Position numbers and translations under genes: made by a program. Below are positions 17,384 to 25,716 of a stretch of DNA of 64,000 nt, one piece after another. This DNA is from Streptomyces minutiscleroticus (GTDB taxonomy: Bacteria; Actinomycetota; Actinomycetes; Streptomycetales; Streptomycetaceae). The notes beneath the pieces are model-generated. The model was not told where the DNA came from. It did no database searches and was given only the letters and a program-made list of their open reading frames with translations. Numbering within the stretch: position 1 is the stretch's first letter; every line of letters starts with the position of its first letter. The stretch lies in contig NZ_BMVU01000024.1 of NCBI RefSeq assembly GCF_014650875.1, forward strand, positions 1 to 64,000. Direction: 5' to 3'.

Positions 17384-18412
17384 GTGAAGGCGCTCGTCAA
17401 GGAGAAGGCCGGGCCGGGGCTCCGGCTCACGGACGTACCGGAGCCGGCCGTCGGCCCCGCGGACGTACTGATCAAGGTGCTGCGCACCGGCATCTGCGGC
17501 ACCGACCTGCACATCCACCGCTGGGACGGCTGGGCGCAGCAGGCCGTCAGCGCGCCGCTGGTGGTCGGGCACGAGTTCGTGGGCGAGGTCGTCGAGGTCG
17601 GCCGCGACGTCACCGGGCCCGCCGTCGGCGACCTGGTCAGCGGCGAGGGGCACCTGGTGTGCGGCACGTGCCGCAACTGCCTGGCCGGCCGCCGCCACCT
17701 GTGCCGGGCCACGGTCGGACTCGGGGTCGGCCGCGACGGCGCCTTCGCCGAGTACGTCGCGCTGCCCGCGACCAATGTGTGGGTGCACCGCGTGCCCGTC
17801 GACCTCGACATCGCGGCGATCTTCGACCCGTTCGGCAACGCCGTGCACACCGCGCTGTCGTTCCCGCTGGTCGGCGAGGACGTACTGATCACCGGGGCCG
17901 GGCCGATCGGGCTGATGGCGGCGGCCGTGGCCCGGCACGCCGGAGCCCGCCACGTCATGGTCACCGACGTCAGCGAGGAGCGCCTGGAGCTCGCCCGCAA
18001 GGTCGGCGCCGACCTCGCGCTCGACGTCTCCGGCGCCACCGTCGCCGACGGCCAGCGCGCCCTCGGCCTGCGCGAGGGCTTCGACGTCGGCCTGGAGATG
18101 TCCGGCCGGCCCGAGGCGCTGCGCGACATGATCGCCAACATGACGCACGGCGGCCGGATCGCGATGCTCGGACTGCCCTCCGAGGAGTTCCCGGTCGACT
18201 GGTCCCGCATCGTCACCTCGATGATCACCATCAAGGGCATCTACGGCCGCGAGATGTTCGAGACCTGGTACGCGATGTCGGTCCTGCTCGAAGGCGGCCT
18301 GGACCTCGCGCCCGTGGTCACGGGGCGCTACGACCACCGCGACTTCGAGGCGGCCTTCGCCGACGCGGCGAGCGGCCGCAGCGGCAAGATCGTCCTCGAC
18401 TGGAGCGCGTGA
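17384..18412 (+). CDS. tdh: L-threonine 3-dehydrogenase
   Basis: A 342-aa zinc-dependent medium-chain dehydrogenase, the usual Tdh length. Catalytic zinc ligands are in GICGTDLHIH and GHEFVGEV, the structural-zinc cysteines in VCGTCRNCLAGRRHLC, and the NAD-binding Rossmann motif is ITGAGPIGLMAAAVARHAGA. It oxidizes threonine to 2-amino-3-oxobutyrate, which the next gene product cleaves to glycine and acetyl-CoA. A GTG start at 17384 is chosen because AGGAG lies 7 nt upstream and the family start VKALVKEKAG follows. The longer frame from 17285 has no such support. Confidence 0.94.
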   Translation: MKALVKEKAGPGLRLTDVPEPAVGPADVLIKVLRTGICGTDLHIHRWDGWAQQAVSAPLVVGHEFVGEVVEVGRDVTGPAVGDLVSGEGHLVCGTCRNCLAGRRHLCRATVGLGVGRDGAFAEYVALPATNVWVHRVPVDLDIAAIFDPFGNAVHTALSFPLVGEDVLITGAGPIGLMAAAVARHAGARHVMVTDVSEERLELARKVGADLALDVSGATVADGQRALGLREGFDVGLEMSGRPEALRDMIANMTHGGRIAMLGLPSEEFPVDWSRIVTSMITIKGIYGREMFETWYAMSVLLEGGLDLAPVVTGRYDHRDFEAAFADAASGRSGKIVLDWSA

Positions 18413-18468
18413 CCCGCCTCCGTCCGCAGCCTTCCCCCTCCCGTGCGAGCACCTTCAGGAGCACCCCC

Positions 18469-19683
18469 ATGTTCGACTCCGTACGCGACGACCTGCGCGC
18501 CACCCTCGACGAGATCCGGGCCGCCGGGCTGCACAAGCCCGAGCGCGTCATCGGCACCCCGCAGTCCGCCACCGTGCGCGTCACCGCCGGCGGCCGCCCC
18601 GGCGAGGTCCTCAACTTCTGCGCCAACAACTACCTCGGCCTCGCCGACCACCCCGACGTGCTCGCCGCCGCCCACGAGGCGCTGGACCGCTGGGGCTACG
18701 GCATGGCCTCCGTGCGCTTCATCTGCGGCACCCAGGAGGTGCACAAGGAGCTGGAGGCCCGCCTCTCGGCGTTCCTCGGCCAGGAGGACACGATCCTGTA
18801 CTCCTCCTGCTTCGACGCCAACGGCGGTGTCTTCGAGACACTGCTCGGCCCGGAGGACGCGGTGATCTCCGACGCCCTCAACCACGCCTCGATCATCGAC
18901 GGCATCCGGCTGTCCAAGGCCCGCCGCTTCCGTTACGCCAACCGCGACATGGCCGACCTGGAGCGGCAGCTGAAGGAGGCCGCCGAGGGCGGCGCCCGCC
19001 GGAAGCTGGTCGTCACCGACGGCGTCTTCTCCATGGACGGCTACGTGGCCCCGCTGCGCGAGATCTGCGACCTCGCCGACCGCTACGACGCCATGGTCAT
19101 GGTCGACGACTCGCACGCGGTGGGCTTCGTCGGCCCCGGCGGCCGCGGCACCCCCGAGCTGCACGGCGTCATGGACCGCGTCGACATCCTCACCGGCACC
19201 CTCGGCAAGGCCCTCGGCGGCGCCTCCGGCGGCTACGTCGCCGCCCGCGCCGAGATCGTCGCGCTGCTGCGCCAGCGCTCGCGCCCGTACCTGTTCTCCA
19301 ACACCCTCGCGCCGGTGATCGCGGCGGCCTCCCTGAAGGTGCTCGACCTGCTGGAGTCGGCCGACGACCTGCGGGTGCGGCTCGCCGAGAACACCGCGCT
19401 GTTCCGCTCCCGGATGACCGAGGAGGGCTTCGACGTCCTGCCCGGCGACCACCCGATCGCCCCCGTCATGATCGGCGACGCCGCCGTGGCCGGCCGGACG
19501 GCGGAGCTGCTCCTGGAGCGCGGCGTCTACGTGATCGGATTCTCCTACCCCGTGGTCCCGCAGGGCCAGGCCCGCATCCGCGTCCAGCTGTCCGCCGCGC
19601 ACTCCGCCGAGGACGTGCACCGCGCGGTCGACGCCTTCGTCGCGGCCCGCGCGGAGCTGGCCGCCGAGGAGGCCGGGGCCTGA
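18469..19683 (+). CDS. kbl: glycine C-acetyltransferase (2-amino-3-ketobutyrate CoA ligase)
   Basis: A 404-aa alpha-oxoamine synthase. Conserved segments are NFCANNYLGLADHPDVL, the PLP-stacking region DALNHASIIDGIRLSKA, VDDSHAVGFVGPGGRG and the Schiff-base lysine K247 in TGTLGKALGGASGG. It completes threonine degradation with tdh, which lies 56 bp upstream in the same operon. The ATG is preceded by CAGGAG. Confidence 0.94.
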   Translation: MFDSVRDDLRATLDEIRAAGLHKPERVIGTPQSATVRVTAGGRPGEVLNFCANNYLGLADHPDVLAAAHEALDRWGYGMASVRFICGTQEVHKELEARLSAFLGQEDTILYSSCFDANGGVFETLLGPEDAVISDALNHASIIDGIRLSKARRFRYANRDMADLERQLKEAAEGGARRKLVVTDGVFSMDGYVAPLREICDLADRYDAMVMVDDSHAVGFVGPGGRGTPELHGVMDRVDILTGTLGKALGGASGGYVAARAEIVALLRQRSRPYLFSNTLAPVIAAASLKVLDLLESADDLRVRLAENTALFRSRMTEEGFDVLPGDHPIAPVMIGDAAVAGRTAELLLERGVYVIGFSYPVVPQGQARIRVQLSAAHSAEDVHRAVDAFVAARAELAAEEAGA

Positions 19684-19714
19684 CCTGCACGTCCGGCCTG
19701 AGAGAATCGGCCGC

Positions 19715-20620
19715 ATGATCGAGGCGCGGCGGCTGCACATCCTGCGGGCGGTGGCCGACCACCGCACGGTGACGGCCGCCGCCGCCGCGCTCCACCTCAC
19801 CCCCTCGGCGGTCTCCCAGCAGCTCGCCGCCCTGGAGCAGGAGACCGGCCACCGCCTGGTAGACCGCGGGGCGCGCGGCGTACGGCTGACCCCCGCGGGC
19901 GAGATCCTGCTCGGCCACACCCACGCCGTCCTCGCCCAGCTGGAGCGGGCCGAGGCGGAGCTGGCCGCGTACGGCTCGGGGGAGGCCGGGACGGTCACGG
20001 TGGCGGCCTTCGCCACCGGCATCGCCCAGGTCGTCGCCCCCGCGGTGACGCGCCTCGCCCGCACCGCGCCCGGCATCCGCATGCGCGTGCAGGACGCGGA
20101 GGGCGACGCCAGCCTGCCGATGGTCCTCGACCGGCAGGTCGACGTCGCGGTGGCCGTCGAGTACCGGGGCGCCCCGGGCGCGGACGACCCGCGCCTGACG
20201 CACGTCCCGCTGTACGCGGAGCCGTTCGACGCCGTCGTGCCGGTCGGCCACCGGCTCGCCGGGCACACCGAGGTGCCGCTCGCCGAGCTGGCCAAGGACC
20301 CGTGGATCGGTCCCTACCCCGGCAACCCCTGCCACGACGTGGTGGTCCTGGCCTGCGAGCACGCCGGGTTCCAGCCGCTGCTCGAACACTCCTCGGACGA
20401 CTTCCGCGCCGTCGTCGCCCTCGCCTGCGCCGGCGCGGGCGTCGCCCTGGTGCCCCGCTCCGCCCTGCGCGGCACGGACACCACCGGGGTGGTCGTCCGC
20501 CCCGTCGACGGCGCCGCCCCCACCCGCCGGGTCTTCGCCGCCGTACGCCGCGGGGCGGAGGGCCACCCACTGATCCGGCCGGTCCTTCAGGCGCTGCGGG
20601 AGGCGGCACCGCTGGGGTGA
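19715..20620 (+). CDS. LysR-family transcriptional regulator
   Basis: A 301-aa LysR-type protein. The N-terminal winged HTH is residues about 3-62 (RRLHILRAVADHRTVTAAAAALHLTPSAVSQQLAALEQETG), followed by a two-lobed co-inducer domain (PGIRMRVQDAEGDASLPMVLDRQVDVAVAVEY; AGAGVALVPRSAL). It follows kbl by 31 bp on the same strand and may be co-transcribed, which would make amino-acid metabolism a plausible theme. The effector is not known. Confidence 0.9.
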   Translation: MIEARRLHILRAVADHRTVTAAAAALHLTPSAVSQQLAALEQETGHRLVDRGARGVRLTPAGEILLGHTHAVLAQLERAEAELAAYGSGEAGTVTVAAFATGIAQVVAPAVTRLARTAPGIRMRVQDAEGDASLPMVLDRQVDVAVAVEYRGAPGADDPRLTHVPLYAEPFDAVVPVGHRLAGHTEVPLAELAKDPWIGPYPGNPCHDVVVLACEHAGFQPLLEHSSDDFRAVVALACAGAGVALVPRSALRGTDTTGVVVRPVDGAAPTRRVFAAVRRGAEGHPLIRPVLQALREAAPLG

Positions 20621-20634
20621 CGGACGCCGCCCTC

Positions 20635-20677
20635 TGGCACTGTTTCTCACATCCGGGTTAGATTCCCGAATATGAGA
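20635..20677 (+). promoter_or_regulatory. promoter and dyad overlapping a start codon
   Basis: TGGCAC (20635-20640), an 18-bp spacer and TAGATT (20659-20664) make a HrdB-like promoter. Its expected start point falls at or near the ATG at 20672, so the mRNA would be leaderless. A 13-bp arm imperfect dyad (TCTCACATCCGGG against CCCGAATATGAGA, 11 of 13 matched) spans 20645-20677 and covers both the -10 box and the ATG. It is a probable autoregulatory operator. Confidence 0.5.
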
Positions 20678-21277
20678 CGCAATACGGAAGGTGTCGCCCA
20701 GGGCGGCGGGGGAGCGGAGCCCGACCCGGTCGACGTGCGGCTGGGCGCGCGCCTGGCCGCGCTGCGGGCCGAACGCGGCTGGTCGCTCGGGGAACTGGCC
20801 GAGCGCAGCGGAGTGAGCCGCTCGACCCTGTCCCGGGCCGAGCGCGCCGAGACCAGCCCCACGGCCGCCCTCCTGAACCGCCTGTGCGCGGTGTACGGAC
20901 GCACCATGTCCCAGCTGCTCAGCGAGGTGGAGACGGCCCCCGCGCCCCTGGTGCGCGCGGCCGACCAGGCGGTGTGGGAGGACCGGGCCTCCGGCTTCGT
21001 GCGCCGCTCGGTGTCGCCGCCGCACCCGGGCCTGCGCGGCGAACTCGTCGAGGGGCGGCTCGCGGCCGGCGCCGACATCGCCTACGACCGCCCGCCCGTC
21101 GCGGGCCTCGAACAGCACGTCTGGGTGCTGGAGGGCTCCCTGGAGGTCACGGCCGACGGTGTCGGGCACCGCCTCGGCGCCGGGGACTGCCTGCGGCTGA
21201 GGGTGTGGGGACCGACACGGTTCTGGTGCCCGGGCCCCGAGGACGTGCGGTACGCGCTGGCGGTGGTGCTGCCGTGA
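20672..21277 (+). CDS. XRE-family regulator with cupin domain
   Basis: A 201-aa HTH-cupin protein. The HTH is residues about 26-60 (LAALRAERGWSLGELAERSGVSRSTLSRAERAETSP) and the cupin residues about 115-195 (PVAGLEQHVWVLEGSLEVTADGVGHRLGAGDCLRL). It differs from the XRE-cupin of the hopanoid locus and is not a close copy. Its stop overlaps the GNAT gene start (GTGA), a common pairing in which the regulator and an acetyltransferase are made together. A dyad covers its own promoter and start codon. Confidence 0.9.
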   Translation: MRRNTEGVAQGGGGAEPDPVDVRLGARLAALRAERGWSLGELAERSGVSRSTLSRAERAETSPTAALLNRLCAVYGRTMSQLLSEVETAPAPLVRAADQAVWEDRASGFVRRSVSPPHPGLRGELVEGRLAAGADIAYDRPPVAGLEQHVWVLEGSLEVTADGVGHRLGAGDCLRLRVWGPTRFWCPGPEDVRYALAVVLP

Positions 21278-21990
21278 CGACGACGAAGGACGAGGTACGT
21301 GTCGTACGGCTGGCGGGCGGCCAGGTCGCCGAGGCGGCACCCGCTCTGGCCGGTCTCCTGGTCGACGCCGTCGACGGGGGCGCCTCGGTCGGGTTCCTCG
21401 CGCCGCTGGGCCGGGACGAGGCCGCGGACTGGTGGCGGGGGCGGGCGGCCCCGGCCGGGGACGGCTCGCTGGCGGTGTGGGCCGCGTACGCGGGGGAGCG
21501 GATCGTCGGCACGGTGAGCCTCGCCTTCGCGGACCGGCCCAACAGCCGCCACCGGGCGGAACTGGTCAAGCTGATGGTGCACCGGGAGGGGCGCGGGCGG
21601 GGACTGGGCCGGGCCCTGCTCGCCACCGCCGAGCGCGCGGCGGCGGAGGCGGGCGTCACGCTGCTCACCCTGGACACGGAGACGGACAGCCCCGCCGAGA
21701 CCCTGTACCGGTCGGCGGGGTGGACGCGCGTGGGGACCGTCCCGGACTACGCGCTGACACCCGACGGCGTGCTCCGCCCGACGACGCTCTACTTCAAGCG
21801 GGTGGGGCCTGGGACCGAGGGCGGGGCCGACGCCGAGGGCGGAGCCGGGGCCGGCGGCGAAGGGACCGGCAGGGGAGGGGCCGCCGGAGGAGAGGGCGGC
21901 AAGGAAGGGGTCGCCAGAGGAGGGGAGGACAGGGAGGAGGCCGTCGTCGGGGAAGGGGACGACCGGGAAAAGACCGTCATCGGGAGCTGA
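21274..21990 (+). CDS. GNAT-family N-acetyltransferase with low-complexity tail
   Basis: A 238-aa protein. The acetyl-CoA fold spans about residues 1-175, with AELVKLMVHREGRGRGLGRALLATAERAAAEAG (motif A, pyrophosphate loop RGRGLG) and LDTETDSPAETLYRSAGWTRVG (motif B). The last 60 residues are an acidic Gly/Glu run (GGADAEGGAGAGGEG and similar) not needed for the fold. The substrate is unknown. It is coupled to the XRE-cupin regulator upstream. Confidence 0.88.
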   Translation: MTTTKDEVRVVRLAGGQVAEAAPALAGLLVDAVDGGASVGFLAPLGRDEAADWWRGRAAPAGDGSLAVWAAYAGERIVGTVSLAFADRPNSRHRAELVKLMVHREGRGRGLGRALLATAERAAAEAGVTLLTLDTETDSPAETLYRSAGWTRVGTVPDYALTPDGVLRPTTLYFKRVGPGTEGGADAEGGAGAGGEGTGRGGAAGGEGGKEGVARGGEDREEAVVGEGDDREKTVIGS

Positions 21991-22020
21991 GTGTCAGTGG
22001 GGTTGGCTACGGTGCGTCCC

Positions 22021-22386
22021 ATGCCGGACACCGACGCCGAAGACGTACGCCGTATCGCCCTGTCCCTGCCGGAGACGGTGGAGAAGACCGCCTGGAACAT
22101 GCCGACGTTCCGGGTCGCGGGCAAGATGTTCGCCACGCTGCCCGAGGACGGGACCTCCATGGCCGTGCGCTGTCCCAAGGTGGAGCGCGACGAGCTGGTC
22201 CTGGCGGAGCCGGGGAAGTTCTGGGTCGCCGACCACGAGGCGTTCTCCGCGTGGGTGAGGGTGCGGCTCGCGGCCCTCGAGGACGAGGCGGAGCTGCGCG
22301 ACATCCTCGCCGACTCCTGGCGCCAGGCGGCACCGCCCCGGCTGCTCGACGCGCACCCGGGACTCGGGGTGCCGGCCCACGGGTGA
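22021..22386 (+). CDS. MmcQ/YjbR-family protein
   Basis: A 121-aa protein of the MmcQ/YjbR (DUF419) CyaY-like fold: DAEDVRRIALSLPETVEKTAWNMPTFRVAGKMFATLPEDG, then WVRVRLAALEDEAELRDILADSWRQAAPPRL. The family is DNA-binding-like and its role is unsettled. The ATG at 22021 is preferred over the GTG at 21991, because TACGGT lies 7 nt before the ATG as a possible -10 box of a leaderless mRNA. Confidence 0.85.
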   Translation: MPDTDAEDVRRIALSLPETVEKTAWNMPTFRVAGKMFATLPEDGTSMAVRCPKVERDELVLAEPGKFWVADHEAFSAWVRVRLAALEDEAELRDILADSWRQAAPPRLLDAHPGLGVPAHG

Positions 22387-22574
22387 CATCCGCGTCCTTT
22401 GCCCACGGGTGTCACTCGCGTCCCCGTCCGTGGGTGTCACCCACGTCCTCGCCCGTGGGCGGCGCCGCGCCGCCACGCGCGGACCGGAGTAAACCTGTGC
22501 GCGACCACCGGCCCGAGTGCGGTATGGTTTCCGTGCACGTTCGGCCAGGGGAAACCCCAGGTCACAGCGGGCAA

Positions 22575-22648
<74 letters not shown>

Positions 22649-22676
22649 CTGTTCGAATGATCGAACGTCGCAGGTG

Positions 22677-22705
22677 AGAGGCCGTTTTTGAACGGCCTCT
22701 TTCTG
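22677..22705 (+). terminator. tRNA-Pro terminator
   Basis: AGAGGCCGTT-TTTG-AACGGCCTCT followed by TTCTG is a perfect 10-bp stem just after the tRNA gene. Confidence 0.85.
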
Positions 22706-22981
22706 TTTTGCCGTGCTTCCGGCTGGGAGCACGGGAACAGGAGCGCGCTTCCGGTGTCCCCTTGTCTGGTTGCTCCCGTTCCGGCACCGACCGCTCAACC
22801 GCAGAAGTGACCATCGCGGAGACCGGCGGTGGTGCGGCGAGGGCTGACGGGAGGCCGCCCGGGCGCGGTGAAAGAGGTCAAACCTGCGGCAGGGAGAAGA
22901 GGGCATGTCCGGTGGCGCGGCCGGTGGTGTCGGGGAGCCGGCCCGTGCGTGTGCGGGAGTGGAGGAAGACGGTGCCTCGCT
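22706..22981. other. no gene recognised
   Basis: This is island sequence between the tRNA terminator and the Lrp/AsnC remnant. Reading frames here, including those running antisense through the tRNA, show no family signature. Confidence 0.6.
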
Positions 22982-23280
22982 GACCTTCGGATGCGGGAAG
23001 CGTTCCGCGAGCCGTGCTTCGAAGGGGCCGACGGCGTGCAGACCGCGGAGCCGGACCGTCACGAGCAGGTTGCCGGAGCCGCTGACGGACACGGCGAGGC
23101 GGACCTCCTCCTTCCGGACCGACGCGTTGCCCGTGCCCCGGGACGGGTGCGGGGGCTGCCGTGCGGTGGAACACGCGTCGAGAGCCCCCGTGAAGGGGTG
23201 GGCCGGGTCGCAGCGGAAGGTGATGACACCGTCCCGGGCCGTCCGCTGAAGCCGGCGACGGGTGGTGGCTCGTTCATCCC
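22982..23280 (-). pseudogene. Lrp/AsnC-family regulator remnant
   Basis: On the minus strand two pieces of an Lrp/AsnC protein are readable. RRRLQRTARDGVITFRCD is the end of the HTH plus the linker strand, and EVRLAVSVSGSGNLLVTVRL with HAVGPFEARLAERFPH is the ligand-binding RAM domain. The segment between them (ALDACSTARQPPHPS) makes no sense for the family, and no helix-turn-helix can be joined in frame upstream. The gene is therefore degraded by indels. No start codon is assigned. Confidence 0.6.
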
Positions 23281-23461
23281 GGTCGACGCATCGCGATCGA
23301 GGGGACCGAGGCGTCCGTCGGGGCGAGGCCGACGAATTCGAGGGTCCGCGTGCGGCACCGCACCTCGACGTAGGTGACGGTCGCGGATCTCGCCGCATCG
23401 TATGCGGCAACCCGGGCCGGGCCGTTCGCGCGCAGTCGTCCCCAGGGGGCCGCCGCAGTCG

Positions 23462-23500
23462 TGTCCACGCCCAGTCGAAAGTTTCGAAAGGGCGTGGACA
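23462..23500. repeat. inverted repeat with an inner CGAAAGTTTCG palindrome
   Basis: Perfect 11-bp arms TGTCCACGCCC and GGGCGTGGACA enclose 17 nt that contain the palindrome CGAAAGTTTCG (23476-23486). CGAAA-type motifs are known from Streptomyces xylanase promoters, and a xylanase gene lies 330 bp downstream. It could be an operator or a terminator. Confidence 0.55.
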
Positions 23501-23606
23501 TGCTTGCGTCACGGTCCTTCCGTATGTCATTCCATCCCTCGCGATGGTTCGCGTGAGGGGCAACTTGACCAGCGAATACGTGCTCACCAAGACCTCTTCT
23601 GATTAA

Positions 23607-23642
23607 GGAAATGTTTCCGAAAGATTGTCGAAAGTGTTGACA
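23607..23642 (+). promoter_or_regulatory. xylanase promoter with CGAAAG repeats
   Basis: The dyad GGAAA-TG-TTTCC (23607-23618) overlaps the first of two CGAAAG direct repeats (23618 and 23629, 11 bp apart). TTGACA follows at 23637-23642 as a -35 box. A clear -10 box is not visible. The layout fits sugar-controlled repression of the xylanase (LacI-type repressors use such sites in Streptomyces). Confidence 0.5.
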
Positions 23643-23829
23643 GGCTCATGGCGCTTTACGAAAACTGTGGCCACCGAACGACAGGAGACCGTCGTTCCCC
23701 TCGCGTCATGTGGCCGGGGACGGCGGTCGGTCGTCGCGGCACGACGACGGGTCACCGCCGCCGTGTTCCATGCAAGGCCGCGGACGGCAGAAGCCGCCCG
23801 ACCCCCGCCAGCCTTCATCGGGAGGACGC

Positions 23830-24540
23830 ATGCAACAGGACCGGATCCAGCAGAACCCCGCTCCCTTCAGCGGCTTGAGCCGACGAGGCTTCCTCGGCGG
23901 CGCCGGCACCGTCGCGCTCGCCACCGCGTCCGGACTGCTGCTGCCCGGCACCGCCCACGCCGCCACCACCATCACCACCAACCAGACCGGCTACGACGGC
24001 ATGTACTACTCGTTCTGGACCGACGGCGGCGGCTCCGTCTCCATGACGCTCAACGGCGGCGGCAGTTACAGCACCCGGTGGACCAACTGCGGCAACTTCG
24101 TCGCCGGCAAGGGCTGGAACACCGGCGGGCGCAGGACGGTCCGCTACACCGGCTACTTCAACCCGTCGGGCAACGGCTACGGCTGCCTCTACGGCTGGAC
24201 GTCGAACCCGCTGGTGGAGTACTACATCGTCGACAACTGGGGCAGCTACCGGCCGACCGGCGAGTACAGGGGCACCGTCTACAGCGACGGCGGCACGTAC
24301 GACATCTACAAGACGACGCGGTACAACGCCCCCTCCGTCGAGGGCACCCGCACCTTCGACCAGTACTGGAGCGTCCGGCAGTCGAAGGTGACCAGCGGCT
24401 CCGGCACCATCACCACGGGCAACCACTTCGACGCCTGGGCCCGCGCGGGCATGAACATGGGCCAGTTCAGGTACTACATGATCATGGCCACCGAGGGTTA
24501 TCAGAGCAGCGGAAGCTCGACCATCACGGTCAGCGGCTGA
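23830..24540 (+). CDS. Tat-exported endo-1,4-beta-xylanase, GH11
   Basis: A 236-aa single-domain xylanase. The signal peptide is of the twin-arginine type (SGLSRRGFLGG, then a hydrophobic run ending TAHA-AT). The GH11 jelly roll follows, with nucleophile E130 in NPLVEYYIVDNWG and acid/base E222 in MATEGYQSSGS. It cleaves xylan outside the cell. It has no carbohydrate-binding module, like S. lividans XlnC, which is also Tat-exported. GGAGG stands 5 nt before the ATG. It lies inside the decayed island yet is intact, so it is probably selected. CGAAAG repeats upstream suggest xylan-linked control. Confidence 0.94.
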   Translation: MQQDRIQQNPAPFSGLSRRGFLGGAGTVALATASGLLLPGTAHAATTITTNQTGYDGMYYSFWTDGGGSVSMTLNGGGSYSTRWTNCGNFVAGKGWNTGGRRTVRYTGYFNPSGNGYGCLYGWTSNPLVEYYIVDNWGSYRPTGEYRGTVYSDGGTYDIYKTTRYNAPSVEGTRTFDQYWSVRQSKVTSGSGTITTGNHFDAWARAGMNMGQFRYYMIMATEGYQSSGSSTITVSG

Positions 24541-24799
24541 CCTCTGTCCGGCGAACGACCGGCTGCGGGCTCCGTCCTCGTATCGGGTCCCGCAGCCGTG
24601 GCGAACCCGCCGCCGTGGTCAGGAAGACACGGTCGGCCGCCTGGAAACCAAGGCGCTGGTCGCCGGGCCGACGGTGCAGGACGGCGAGCCGGTGACGCAA
24701 CGCGAGGATCTCGACGTCCTTGTCGTGGTCGCTCATCGGGATCGGCCGCAGGGCGGTGAAGGCGTGGGTGACGGCGATGCAGGCCAGGCGTACGAGCAT
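24530..24799 (-). pseudogene. truncated transposase/integrase-core gene
   Basis: The 89-aa frame begins MLVRLACIAVTHAF with MSDHDKDVEILALRHRLAVL and PGDQRLGFQAADRVFL. This is the N-terminus of a widespread actinobacterial integrase-core transposase whose full length is over 300 aa. After about 65 residues the similarity stops, and the catalytic DDE region is absent. Its 3' end overlaps the xylanase stop by 11 bp. It is a remnant of a mobile element. Confidence 0.7.
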
Positions 24800-25044
24800 G
24801 AGCAGTGATCATTGCCGACCGCTGTCGGCGACGCGACAGCAGGGCTGAACTGCACCGACGCAGTATTCGGCACCCACACCCGCACCCGCACGCTCGTCGC
24901 CTTGCTCGGCACCTGGGAAGTCGCCGGCCCTACGATCGCCGATCGCGTCACCGGCGTCGTTCCGCTCGGATGCCTCCAGTGAGCATCGGCCGGCCGCCGT
25001 CGATCACCGGGCCGCCGACCTGAGGGCCGGCGGGCCCGCACCGG
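24800..25044. other. no intact gene; possible HTH fragment
   Basis: A plus-strand frame near 24850-24985 reads AVFGTHTRTRTLVALLGTW, reminiscent of the start of an ArsR/MarR-like regulator, then ends. I cannot support a gene. Confidence 0.3.
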
Positions 25045-25524
25045 TCAGGCCACCGGGCCCAGCTGATCCAGTTCGTTGCCGATCGTCTCCCGCAGCACGT
25101 CGTGCTGCGGACCCAGCCCGAACTGCTCGTCGCTCCACCGCTCACGTGGATAGAGCCACACCGGCCTGCCCACCGCATCGGCCGGCTCCCACTCGAACCG
25201 CGGCCAGACATGCGCATGCAGGAACGGGTCCGTGTTCCCCAGGATCTCCAGGTTGACCCGGCGGAAAGCCGGGTCCAGCCGCCGGCAGGCACGCTCGACC
25301 GCTTCACCGAGCCGGTCCATGTCCGACAGGAACGACAGCCGTTTCGTCCTCGGCAGGTCCGACAACCGCTGCACATCCGGTTCGTCCACGAGCAGAACCG
25401 AGTATCCCGGCAGGAACTGGACATCCCCGATCACCGCGAACCCCGAAGTCAACCGCCGCATCACGGTCGGGTTCTCACCCTTCAGCGCGGTCCCGACCCG
25501 GTCCGTCCGCCAGTCACCAGCCAT
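25045..25524 (-). CDS. HIT-like nucleotide hydrolase/transferase
   Basis: A 159-aa protein with a histidine-triad-like fold: VIGDVQFLPGYSVLLVDEPDVQRLSDLP in the first half and the catalytic region NTDPFLHAHVWPRFEWEP (His-x-His). It ends with the WSDEQFGLGPQHDVLRETIGNEL helix. HIT proteins hydrolyse nucleoside phosphoramidates or dinucleotides; the substrate is unknown. It is intact although its neighbours are broken. On the minus strand TAGGTT lies 6 nt before the ATG, so the mRNA may be leaderless. Confidence 0.8.
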   Translation of the reverse strand: MAGDWRTDRVGTALKGENPTVMRRLTSGFAVIGDVQFLPGYSVLLVDEPDVQRLSDLPRTKRLSFLSDMDRLGEAVERACRRLDPAFRRVNLEILGNTDPFLHAHVWPRFEWEPADAVGRPVWLYPRERWSDEQFGLGPQHDVLRETIGNELDQLGPVA

Positions 25525-25716
25525 GGTCAGAACCTACATTCCGGTGAGCACGGACCGCTCTTCGATCCCCGTCCCCTCGCACGGGTCGAAGACCGGGCAA
25601 GTGGGGCGAGGAGCCCCCAGGCCGTTTTTGAGAATCCTCAGCACAGTGCCCGTTCTGGCAGTCACCGAGGAAGGTGACCTCGGAGCGGATCGCCCCGGGG
25701 TCAGTAGGGTGGCCGT

